Shown one piece after another: positions 33,487 to 41,428 of a stretch of DNA of 64,000 bases. Positions within the stretch are counted from its first letter, which is position 1. Each line of letters starts with the position of its first letter. The position numbers and the translations under genes are program-made. The notes below the pieces were generated by a model. The model searched no databases. It worked only from the letters and a program-made list of their open reading frames with translations, and was not told the origin of the DNA. The DNA comes from an uncultured Tateyamaria sp. (GTDB taxonomy: Bacteria > Pseudomonadota > Alphaproteobacteria > Rhodobacterales > Rhodobacteraceae). The DNA lies in NCBI RefSeq assembly GCF_947488715.1, contig NZ_CANLAG010000002.1, positions 558,001 to 622,000 of the forward strand. Direction: 5' to 3'.

Positions 33487-35367
33487 TCACGCTGCGCGAG
33501 ATGAAGCCACTTCATAATTCTCATCTAAATCATGAGCGCTATTTGTATTGTGCGGTGTGGGTGGCGCTGGCGACAGAATGGCGCGGGCCACATCGCACAG
33601 AGCAAGGGCCAAAGCGCCCGGATGCCGTGCGGCTGCGTATCGAGGCACCCATCTCGGCGCAAAAGATGACTTGAATTGGCGCAAACCGGGTCCGCCGCTG
33701 CGTGCGGAGACCTGACGAGCGATCCAACGCCACAGCCCATTGGAAGGGTCGGGGCAGGCTGGTGTCGCAGCGAGGCTCACCTTGCCCGCACCAACGCGCC
33801 GTGCCGCGCGGATCATCGCATCGACCAGCGCGTGCATTGTGCCGTCCGGCGCGGCATCTGATTGGCGCATGATGTCCAGGCACCATTCGTCATTGGCGCA
33901 GTGTGCCGTTGCGAAAGCGACCAAAGTACCATTGATATAGGCACACACAACCCATTGGTGACGAATGTAATTCTCGCAAAACCGTCCCATGCTGCCACCG
34001 CGCGCACCGTTCTTGCGTGATTGCCATTCCGCATCCACGCGCGCCATGGCAGCCAGTGGAAGCGGTTGACCAAACCGCAGGTGCAAACCGGCTTTGGCCG
34101 CTGATCGCAGTTTTCGTCTGAGGGTTCTGCGGCTTGGAATGTCCGGCGTGTATGTCGCAGTGTCGATGACGGCCTCGTCAGCAATATGCAACAGGGACCA
34201 GCCCGCGTTGCGCGCCGCATGTGCGACGCGCGGACCGCATTTGTAGATGAATGGTACGGTCCCGGCAGCGCGCGCCGCCATTTGCAAATGGGTCAACGCT
34301 TCGGTCGGCGTGCCGGTCACAGGGTCAGCAAAGGCAGTCATAGTTTGCCCGGTGGGCCAAAACGCCAATGTGCTGGCACCAGACCTTGCGAGGGAACCGC
34401 CGTTTTGCAGAACCGCGCCGATTTCACTGCGTGGCGCGATACGTCGGGGTGCTGGAATGTCCGCGCTCGGTTGTACGTGCTCTGCCAGCGGGCGTAACAG
34501 GACTGCAGCAGCCAGAGTGGCAGGCACAGCATAGTAGACAATGCGGTAGGCCAGAATAGCCGCCAAGAGTGGGGCAGGGTCGGTCAAGGGCAGCGCGGTC
34601 AGCAAGACCAACTCGAATGGCCCGACACCGCCGGGCGTGTTCGACATCAACCCACAGCCAAGTGCGATGAAAAACAGCGGCAGGAACTGCACAATGCCAA
34701 TGGCTTCAGGCGGCAGAAGGACAAAGAGCGCACCCGCAGCCAGCACCAGATCCAGGCAAGCATAGAACAGAAATGCGCCCGCCAAGGGTAGGCTGGGCAG
34801 GGCGATAGAGCGACCGCGAAGCCTCAAAGTCGGCCACCAAAACAACGCCATCCCCAGAACTGGAAGGGCCAGTACAGCGGCGACCGAGGGCCAGAACGTC
34901 CATAGCGGCGCAGGCAACACCAGGCAGGCAACCGCGGTGACTGCCCCCCAAGACACCACAAATGTCAGTGAAACAAAGGCCGACAGGTGGCCAGCGCGCG
35001 TCACCGACAGTTCCGGCAGCAAACGCCAGCGCGCGATTGCCCCAGTGATCACACCAAGCCCAAGCGTCTGCCCCAAGGCGATACTGGCCGCACCAGAGAT
35101 CCGCGCACGGCGTGCCGTGGTTTCAGTGCCTATGGCGCGGTGTGCGAGAAAATCGTACTGCGCGACGGAAAGAAAACTGGCGATGGTGAGCACGGCCGCG
35201 GCCACCCATTGCCAGGCCTCTATGCCGCGCAACTGGTCGGGCAGTGCCGCAAGAACGTCGGCTGTGACGTGATCGGTGACCACAAAAGCGCATATCGTGA
35301 TAACCGCCGCAGGCACCAAAGCCCGTAGCGCCACACGCGCCTTCGCTGAAACAAACAGGGATCGCAT
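33487..35367 (-). CDS. MprF-like phosphatidylglycerol aminoacyltransferase/flippase
   Basis: A 626-residue two-part membrane protein. The N-terminal ~290 residues form about eight membrane segments (flippase domain, with NTPGGVGPFE loop typical of UPF0104). Residues ~310-600 form a DUF2156 GNAT-like aminoacyl-tRNA-dependent transferase domain. Such proteins attach Lys or Ala to phosphatidylglycerol and move it to the outer leaflet, lowering surface charge. Lys versus Ala cannot be told from sequence. The ATG follows a GAGTTTGGGCA stretch with a weak ribosome binding site. Confidence 0.88.
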   Translation of the reverse strand: MRSLFVSAKARVALRALVPAAVITICAFVVTDHVTADVLAALPDQLRGIEAWQWVAAAVLTIASFLSVAQYDFLAHRAIGTETTARRARISGAASIALGQTLGLGVITGAIARWRLLPELSVTRAGHLSAFVSLTFVVSWGAVTAVACLVLPAPLWTFWPSVAAVLALPVLGMALFWWPTLRLRGRSIALPSLPLAGAFLFYACLDLVLAAGALFVLLPPEAIGIVQFLPLFFIALGCGLMSNTPGGVGPFELVLLTALPLTDPAPLLAAILAYRIVYYAVPATLAAAVLLRPLAEHVQPSADIPAPRRIAPRSEIGAVLQNGGSLARSGASTLAFWPTGQTMTAFADPVTGTPTEALTHLQMAARAAGTVPFIYKCGPRVAHAARNAGWSLLHIADEAVIDTATYTPDIPSRRTLRRKLRSAAKAGLHLRFGQPLPLAAMARVDAEWQSRKNGARGGSMGRFCENYIRHQWVVCAYINGTLVAFATAHCANDEWCLDIMRQSDAAPDGTMHALVDAMIRAARRVGAGKVSLAATPACPDPSNGLWRWIARQVSARSGGPGLRQFKSSFAPRWVPRYAAARHPGALALALCDVARAILSPAPPTPHNTNSAHDLDENYEVASSRAA

Positions 35368-35463
35368 TGCCCAAACTCCTCACCATCAAACCCGAGGTCA
35401 TGGGTACGGCGGTGAGGTGAGCAAGCTGTTAACCCCTGGCATCTGGATGTCGACAAAACCACT

Positions 35464-35496
35464 AAAAAAGCGCGCAACCCCGGCTAGGGTGCGCGC
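35464..35496 (-). terminator. Rho-independent terminator of the DUF1476 gene
   Basis: On the minus strand GCGCGCACCC pairs with GGGTTGCGCGC across a short loop and is followed by TTTTTT (35464-35469). It lies about 45 bases past the DUF1476 stop. Confidence 0.85.
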
Positions 35497-35538
35497 CTCG
35501 ATCTTACTTTCAGGTGTATGCCTAAGGTTCTGGCAACC

Positions 35539-35853
35539 CTAAACTTCGTCCATTAGCTGCGCCTTGGCCTCCGCCATCAGAGCCACCATTTTGGAACGGA
35601 TCGTCGCCTCGTCTGCGAGGGCACCCAAGTCGCCTGACACCTTGCGATAGACGTCTTCGTCGCCCGCCTCTTCGAAATCCGATTTCACGACCTCACGCGC
35701 ATAGTCAGCCGCCGCATCGCCGGTTTTGCCCATCAGCTCAGCCGCCCAAAGGCCCAGCAGCTTGTTGCGGCGCGCGTCGGCCTTGAATTGCATTTCGGCG
35801 TCGTGGGCGAATTTGGATTCAAATGCATTCTCGCGGTCGTCAAATGTGCTCAT
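35539..35853 (-). CDS. DUF1476 protein (ATP synthase inhibitor zeta subunit)
   Basis: A 104-residue helical protein, MSTFDDRENAFESKFAHDAE..., the typical alphaproteobacterial DUF1476. In Paracoccus this is the zeta subunit that blocks ATP hydrolysis by F1-ATPase by inserting its N-terminus into the catalytic interface. Family length and N-terminus match closely. It is divergent from purC and has its own terminator. Confidence 0.93.
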   Translation of the reverse strand: MSTFDDRENAFESKFAHDAEMQFKADARRNKLLGLWAAELMGKTGDAAADYAREVVKSDFEEAGDEDVYRKVSGDLGALADEATIRSKMVALMAEAKAQLMDEV

Positions 35854-35998
35854 GGCTTACTCCTGAGGGTGTTTTGATACAGATATGCTGGCCGTGACGC
35901 CCCTGCGCAACCCCTTTGCTTGCGGCATTTCACCCGATTGCTTATGAGGGCCGCAAGGTGCCCAAGACTCAGTAGGCGCCAAACGCGAAAGGACGCCC

Positions 35999-36760
35999 AT
36001 GGCGCGACGCAAGAAGATTTACGAAGGCAAAGCCAAAATCCTGTACGAAGGCCCGGAACCCGGCACGATTGTGCAGTACTTCAAGGATGACGCCACCGCC
36101 TTTAATGCGCAGAAGAAAGACGTGATTGAAGGCAAGGGTGTTCTGAACAACCGCCTGAGCGAGTTTTTCATGACGGGCTTGGGCCAGATCGGCGTGCCGA
36201 CGCACTTCTTGAAACGCCTGAACATGCGCGAACAGCTCGTGCGTTCGTGCGAGATCGTGCCGCTCGAAGTGATCGTGCGCAACTTTGCCGCCGGGACCAT
36301 GAGCCAGCGCCTCGGCATTGACGAGGGCACGCAACTGCCGCGCCCGATTGTCGAATATTGCTACAAGGACGACTCGCTCGGAGATCCGCTGGTGACCGAA
36401 GAGCATATTGCCGCCTTTGGCTGGGCCAGCCAGCAGGACATGGACGACATCCTCAGCCTTGCGCTGCGCGTCAATGATTTCCTGTCCGGTGTGATGCTGG
36501 CCGTGGGCATTCGATTGGTCGATTTCAAAATCGAGATCGGCCGCGTTTATGACGGCGATTTCATGCGCCTGATCATCGCCGATGAGATCAGCCCGGACAG
36601 CTGCCGCCTTTGGGACATCGAAACCGGCGAAAAGCTGGACAAGGATGTGTTCCGCCGCGACCTCGGCAACTTGGCCGACGCCTACACAGAGGTGGCGCGC
36701 CGTCTGGGCGTTCTGCCCAAAACGTCGAGCCCGATCACCAAACCAACGCTGATTAACTAA
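35999..36760 (+). CDS. purC: SAICAR synthetase
   Basis: A 253-residue purine step-8 enzyme joining aspartate to CAIR with [21 protein letters not shown] at the start and [10 protein letters not shown] (about 178-187) plus [12 protein letters not shown] (about 197-208) are the family signatures. First gene of purC-purS-purQ. purS starts 15 bases after its stop. Confidence 0.97.
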   Translation: MARRKKIYEGKAKILYEGPEPGTIVQYFKDDATAFNAQKKDVIEGKGVLNNRLSEFFMTGLGQIGVPTHFLKRLNMREQLVRSCEIVPLEVIVRNFAAGTMSQRLGIDEGTQLPRPIVEYCYKDDSLGDPLVTEEHIAAFGWASQQDMDDILSLALRVNDFLSGVMLAVGIRLVDFKIEIGRVYDGDFMRLIIADEISPDSCRLWDIETGEKLDKDVFRRDLGNLADAYTEVARRLGVLPKTSSPITKPTLIN

Positions 36761-36775
36761 GAGACGAGACACACC

Positions 36776-37006
36776 ATGAAAGCCACAGTGCATGTGATGC
36801 TGAAGACCGGAGTTCTGGACCCGCAAGGCGAGGCTGTGCGGCACGCGCTTGGTGCGCTGGGGTTTGACGGCGTCAATAGTGTGCGTCAGGGCAAGGTGAT
36901 CGAGTTGGATCTGGCCGACGGTACAACCGAAGCTGACGTGACCGCGATGTGCGAAAAGCTGCTCGCGAATACGGTCATCGAAAGCTACCGGGTGGAAATG
37001 CCATGA
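36776..37006 (+). CDS. purS: FGAM synthase subunit PurS
   Basis: A 76-residue small subunit of the three-part FGAM synthase: [21 protein letters not shown]..., ending [13 protein letters not shown]. It bridges PurQ and PurL for ammonia transfer. Its stop overlaps the PurQ start (ATGA). PurL is not in the window. Confidence 0.96.
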   Translation: MKATVHVMLKTGVLDPQGEAVRHALGALGFDGVNSVRQGKVIELDLADGTTEADVTAMCEKLLANTVIESYRVEMP

Positions 37007-37671
37007 AGGCGGCGGTCGTTGTCTTTCCCGGCTCCAACTGTGACCGGGACCTCGCCGTGGCCTTCCGCGCTGCGGGCGCAGATGTCGAAATGGTCTGGCA
37101 CAAGGACACGGCATTGCCGGCCGGAGTGGACATTGTCGGTGTCCCCGGCGGGTTTTCCTTTGGCGACTACCTGCGCTGCGGTGCAATTGCCGCAAACTCG
37201 CCGATCTGCCGGGCGGTCAAGGACCACGCGGACAAGGGCGGCTATGTTCTGGGCATTTGCAATGGGTTCCAGGTGTTGACCGAAACCGGCATCCTGCCCG
37301 GCGCGTTGCTGCGGAATGCGGGTCTGAAATACATCTGCAAGACGGTGGGCCTCAAGATCGAGACCTCTCAATCGGCCTACACCGAAGGGTACAACGCGGG
37401 TGATGTGATCGACATTCCGATTGCGCATCACGACGGCAACTATTTTGCCGACGACGCGACACTCGCTGCGCTGACCGACGAGGACCGCATCGCGTTCTCT
37501 TACACTGACAACCCGAACGGGTCCCAGCGCGACATCGCAGGCATACTGTCTTCCAACCGTCGTGTCCTTGGTATGATGCCGCATCCCGAACGGGCGGCGG
37601 ATTCAGGCCATGGCGGCACCGATGGACAGGCGCTCTTTCGCGCAGTGGCAGGGCAATTGACCTCAGCGTGA
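37003..37671 (+). CDS. purQ: FGAM synthase glutaminase subunit PurQ
   Basis: A 222-residue class I glutamine amidotransferase. The nucleophile elbow is GICNGFQVL (Cys near residue 85) and the catalytic His-Glu pair lies in GMMPHPERA. It supplies ammonia for FGAR to FGAM. The start [14 protein letters not shown] at the ATGA overlap with purS is the family N-terminus. A longer frame from 36949 is a shadow of purS. Confidence 0.97.
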   Translation: MKAAVVVFPGSNCDRDLAVAFRAAGADVEMVWHKDTALPAGVDIVGVPGGFSFGDYLRCGAIAANSPICRAVKDHADKGGYVLGICNGFQVLTETGILPGALLRNAGLKYICKTVGLKIETSQSAYTEGYNAGDVIDIPIAHHDGNYFADDATLAALTDEDRIAFSYTDNPNGSQRDIAGILSSNRRVLGMMPHPERAADSGHGGTDGQALFRAVAGQLTSA

Positions 37672-37708
37672 CTTGAGCGGGGCGTATCAGCGCCCTAGAC
37701 TTGGTCAG

Positions 37709-39514
37709 ATGGCATCCACACCGACACCAAACGAGGCTCGCAAGGGGCAAACCGCTGCGCCGCGCCCACGGGCAACCACGACAAGCTGGCGCGTGCGGCT
37801 TGCGCTTGGGCTATTGACCATTGTGGCGGTGACCACGGTCTATTTCACCAACCGCCTTCTGACCGACCGGTTTACCGAAACCACACGCAACCGTGCCGAA
37901 CTGCGGCTGGCACTCTACTCCGGCAACTTGCTGAGTGAACTTCGCCAGAACGCGATTGTGCCACAGCTCTTGGCGCGCGATCCCACGCTGATCGGGGCGC
38001 TGAATTCGGCAGATTATCAACAGTCCACCCAACGCCTGATTTCCTTTGTCGAGGAAATTGGAGCGGCAAACTTGATCCTCTTGGATCGGGATGGGCGGGC
38101 GGTGGCCGCAACGGACCGGAACCGTCTCGGCTCAAACCACCGCACGGACCCGTATTTCATCGACGCACTGCGCGCCACGGATACAATTTTCACCGTAGCA
38201 CGGCGCGAGGCGGGTGGGTTCGCCTTTACCTATTCGCGGCGCGTGACGGCGGGTGGTGATGTCTTGGGCGTTATCGCGGTTGAAGTGGACCTGCAAAAGT
38301 TTGAACGCGCCTGGGCTGGTATCTCGGCCGCTGTTCTGGTCACGGACAGCGCCGGTCAGATCATCCTTGCCACCGAACCACGCTGGCGTGGCCGCACCGA
38401 AGAAGACGCACTGGCCCGTCAAACACCGCAAAGCGCGATTGAACGGGCCATCCGTGCGACTGCGGATTGGACAGCGCTGCCTGCAGACGCTTACTTGCAG
38501 GGCGAGGGCGTGATGCGGCTGGAGAGCCGGATTGCATTTCGTGGCTGGCGCATGACGTCGTTCACCACCTACGCCTCCGTGCGGGAACGTGTGAACGGGG
38601 TGTTGGCGCTTGAAATCATGGGATTCGCGATCCTGCTGGCGCTGGCCTTCTATGCGCTGAGCCGAAGATCGGCGCTGCGGCTGGCGCTTTTTGCCCGCGA
38701 GTCGGCAGAGCTCCGCCATCTGAACGTGCAGTTGCAGCGAGAAATCGCCGAACGAAAACGGGTGCAAGAAGACCTCGCCGTGGCCGAACAGACCCTGGAA
38801 CAATCGTCCAAACTGGCCGCGTTGGGCGAGATGTCGGCCGCCGTCAGTCACGAGCTCAACCAACCGCTCGCGGCGATGAAAACCTATCTGGCTGGCGCGC
38901 GCCTTTTGTTGCGGCGCAACCGCCCAGACGAGGCACTGGTCAGCTTTGGCCGCATCGACGATCTGATTGAACGGATGGGGGCCATCACCCGCCAGCTCAA
39001 ATCCTATGCGCGCAAGGGGCAGGACGCGTTCAGCCCAGTAAACATGGGTGATGCGCTGGCATCGTCCCTGTCGATGATGGAGCCGCAGTTGCGCCAGCGA
39101 CGGGTGTTAATCAACCGCGTTGTGCCGCCCGAACCGATCGAAGTTCTGGGGGACCGCATGCGGATCGAACAGGTGATGGTGAACCTCTTGCGCAATGCCA
39201 TCGACGCCACCAAATCCGAACGTGAACCACAGGTCGATATCCTGCTGTCGGCGGGCGAAACCGCGACGCTGACGGTGCGTGACAACGGCCCCGGTATCGA
39301 GGACCTCGATAGCCTGTTCGAGCCGTTCTACACCACCAAACAGCCCGGCGACGGTGTTGGGCTGGGCCTTGCCATCTCGTCTGGCATTGTAAACGATTTG
39401 GGTGGACGGCTGACCGCGAGAAACGGACAGGCAGGCGGCGCCGTGTTTGAAATGCAGTTGCCGATCCTCGATGAGGATGCGGACAAAGACAAGAATATCG
39501 CAGCGGCGGAGTAA
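37709..39514 (+). CDS. dctB: C4-dicarboxylate sensor kinase DctB
   Basis: A 601-residue inner-membrane histidine kinase. TM1 (about 27-46), a periplasmic double-Cache domain (about 60-280, with DRDGRAVAATDRN), TM2 (about 295-320), a coiled coil, then HisKA with AAVSHELNQPLAAMKTYL and HATPase with NLLRNAIDAT and GVGLGLAIS. It senses succinate, fumarate or malate and drives DctD. Translation most likely starts at MASTPTPNEA rather than at 37673. dctD follows after six bases. Confidence 0.9.
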   Translation: MASTPTPNEARKGQTAAPRPRATTTSWRVRLALGLLTIVAVTTVYFTNRLLTDRFTETTRNRAELRLALYSGNLLSELRQNAIVPQLLARDPTLIGALNSADYQQSTQRLISFVEEIGAANLILLDRDGRAVAATDRNRLGSNHRTDPYFIDALRATDTIFTVARREAGGFAFTYSRRVTAGGDVLGVIAVEVDLQKFERAWAGISAAVLVTDSAGQIILATEPRWRGRTEEDALARQTPQSAIERAIRATADWTALPADAYLQGEGVMRLESRIAFRGWRMTSFTTYASVRERVNGVLALEIMGFAILLALAFYALSRRSALRLALFARESAELRHLNVQLQREIAERKRVQEDLAVAEQTLEQSSKLAALGEMSAAVSHELNQPLAAMKTYLAGARLLLRRNRPDEALVSFGRIDDLIERMGAITRQLKSYARKGQDAFSPVNMGDALASSLSMMEPQLRQRRVLINRVVPPEPIEVLGDRMRIEQVMVNLLRNAIDATKSEREPQVDILLSAGETATLTVRDNGPGIEDLDSLFEPFYTTKQPGDGVGLGLAISSGIVNDLGGRLTARNGQAGGAVFEMQLPILDEDADKDKNIAAAE

Positions 39515-39520
39515 GCCCAG

Positions 39521-40855
39521 ATGACCCAAGCCATGAAAATCGCAATTGTCGATGACGAACAGGACATGCGGCAATCCATCAGCCAGTGGCTCGCCCTTTC
39601 GGGCTATGACACCGAGACATTCGCCAGCGCCGAGGACGCGCTGAAAGTGTTGGGGCCGGAATACCCCGGCATCGTGATTTCCGACATCAAGATGCCAGGT
39701 ATGGACGGCATGCAGTTCCTCAAAAAGCTGATGGGCAATGACAGCGCCTTGCCGGTGATCATGATCACGGGTCACGGCGATGTGCCTATGGCGGTCGAGG
39801 CTATGCGCGTCGGCGCCTTTGATTTCCTGGAAAAGCCATTCAACCCGGATCGCATGTCCGAGCTGGCCAAAAAGGCCACAGGCGCGCGTAGGCTCACCAT
39901 GGACAACCGGGCGTTGCGCCGCGAGCTGTCGGATGGTGGCCAGTTGATGAAAAAGCTGATCGGCCAAAGCCCGGTGATGGAGCGTTTGCGCGAGGACATC
40001 CTCGACCTGGGTCAAGCCGATGGGCATGTTCTGATCGACGGAGAGACCGGCACAGGCAAAACGCTGGTGGCGCATGCGCTGCATGCTGTTGGCAGCCGCG
40101 CGGGCAAGAAATTTGTTCTCGTCAGCTGTTCTGCCTGGGAAGAGGAAGCGCTGGCCAAGCGTCTCTTTGGCCCCATGCTGCCCGAAGACACTGCACTGCC
40201 CGCCATCGAAGAGGCGCGCGGCGGCACGCTGGTTCTTGAGGATATCGAAGCGCTCAGCGAAAGCCTGCAAGCGCGGCTTTTGTCAGTGATCAACGAACAG
40301 GGCACGCCCGCCGAAACCCGCATTGTGGGCATTTGCAACATGCAAGAGGCCGGGCGCACCTGCGAGGACGCGCTGCGACCTGACCTGTTCTACCGGTTGG
40401 CGGCCCTGAAAATCACGGTCCCGCCATTGCGCCAGCGTGGCGAGGACATTCTGACCCTTTTCACCCGTCTCAGCGATCAGTTTGCGGACGAATATGGCTG
40501 CGAAGCGCCCAAGGTTTCCGCTCAGGAGGCTGCACAATTGTTGCAGGCCCCGTGGCCCGGCAACGTCCGCCAGTTGATCAACATCGCCGAACGCGCCGTT
40601 TTGCAGGCGCGGCGGGGTACAGGGTCAATCGCATCATTGCTGATGAACGACCACGAAGAGATGCAGCCCGTGATGACCACCGAAGGCAAACCGCTCAAGG
40701 AATATGTCGAAGCGTTCGAGCGCATGCTGATCGACAACACGATGCGCCGTCACAAAGGTTCGATTGCATCCGTGATGGACGAATTGTGCCTGCCACGCCG
40801 GACATTGAACGAAAAGATGGCCAAATACGGCCTGCAGCGGTCCGACTACCTTTGA
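39521..40855 (+). CDS. dctD: DctD-type response regulator, AAA+ domain without GAFTGA
   Basis: 444 residues. Receiver domain (about 5-120, phospho-Asp in VISDIKMPG), an AAA+ domain with Walker A GETGTGKT and Arg finger RPDLFYRL, and a C-terminal Fis-type helix-turn-helix (GSIASVMDELCLPRRTLNEK). The sigma-54 contact loop GAFTGA, expected just after ELFGH, is missing: the text reads KRLFGPMLPEDTALPAIEEA. Walker B is the unusual LVLEDIEAL. It therefore may not activate sigma-54 RNA polymerase in the normal way, as known for Rhodobacter capsulatus NtrC. It presumably controls C4-dicarboxylate uptake. Confidence 0.9.
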   Translation: MTQAMKIAIVDDEQDMRQSISQWLALSGYDTETFASAEDALKVLGPEYPGIVISDIKMPGMDGMQFLKKLMGNDSALPVIMITGHGDVPMAVEAMRVGAFDFLEKPFNPDRMSELAKKATGARRLTMDNRALRRELSDGGQLMKKLIGQSPVMERLREDILDLGQADGHVLIDGETGTGKTLVAHALHAVGSRAGKKFVLVSCSAWEEEALAKRLFGPMLPEDTALPAIEEARGGTLVLEDIEALSESLQARLLSVINEQGTPAETRIVGICNMQEAGRTCEDALRPDLFYRLAALKITVPPLRQRGEDILTLFTRLSDQFADEYGCEAPKVSAQEAAQLLQAPWPGNVRQLINIAERAVLQARRGTGSIASLLMNDHEEMQPVMTTEGKPLKEYVEAFERMLIDNTMRRHKGSIASVMDELCLPRRTLNEKMAKYGLQRSDYL

Positions 40856-40864
40856 CGCGACCAA

Positions 40865-40897
40865 CACCGTGAGCCCGTACATAGCGGGCTGACGGTG
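40865..40897 (+). terminator. Stem-loop after dctD
   Basis: CACCGTGAGCCCG (40865-40877) pairs with CGGGCTGACGGTG (40885-40897) with one mismatch across a seven-base loop, ten bases past the dctD stop. It has no T-run, so it is either a factor-dependent end or an RNA-stabilising hairpin. Confidence 0.6.
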
Positions 40898-41428
40898 TCG
40901 CGCTTCCCCCATCATTAGGAAATTGTTGGCGCTTTGTGCCTATCCCGTAACGGGGCGCTGACCACCGTCCGCGCATTCTGGTGATCCCAGGTGCAGAGCA
41001 TCGGGCAATTCGACCTGCGGTTGCAGCGCCATCACGATTGCCCATTGTCATTCCCCCCCTGTTCCACTTATCTAAAGGGATAGGGCCCTGTGCCGCCACG
41101 CTGCGGCTGCCCGATGATGAGTTTCGCTGTTGCACCGTGATACACCGGGGACGTCCCCGCCGCGCTGCACAGACCGATTGGGCCGGAAACGGCCACGAGA
41201 TGCTGACGCAGGCCAAGGTCTGGCGCAGCTTATGAACGGATACGCCGCCCCAAAGGGTCGCGCGTGTCGGAGAAGAACCGCGATGACGCGCGTGAGGACA
41301 ATAACGATCCCGGCAGGTGGCCCTCAGGGCCAGGCCTGCGGCGCGTCAGATATCGCTCAGACAAGACATGTACCTAACACGCTGGCACCCCCGGGTGCGC
41401 GGCGATTACGTGCGTGCAATGGACTTTC
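40898..41428 (+). other. Long non-coding stretch before the RNase E gene
   Basis: About 530 bases with no supported gene. ORFs here are short, Arg-rich and lack ribosome binding sites. GC-rich complementary segments such as GGTGGCCCTCAGGGCCAGGCC (split around 41316-41336) allow hairpins. By analogy with enterobacterial rne, it may be a long 5' leader that lets RNase E control its own mRNA. This is inference. Confidence 0.4.

Noticed and set aside
39107-40270. Minus-strand frame of 387 codons across dctB-dctD
   Set aside because: Antisense to two well-recognised genes; resembles no protein family.
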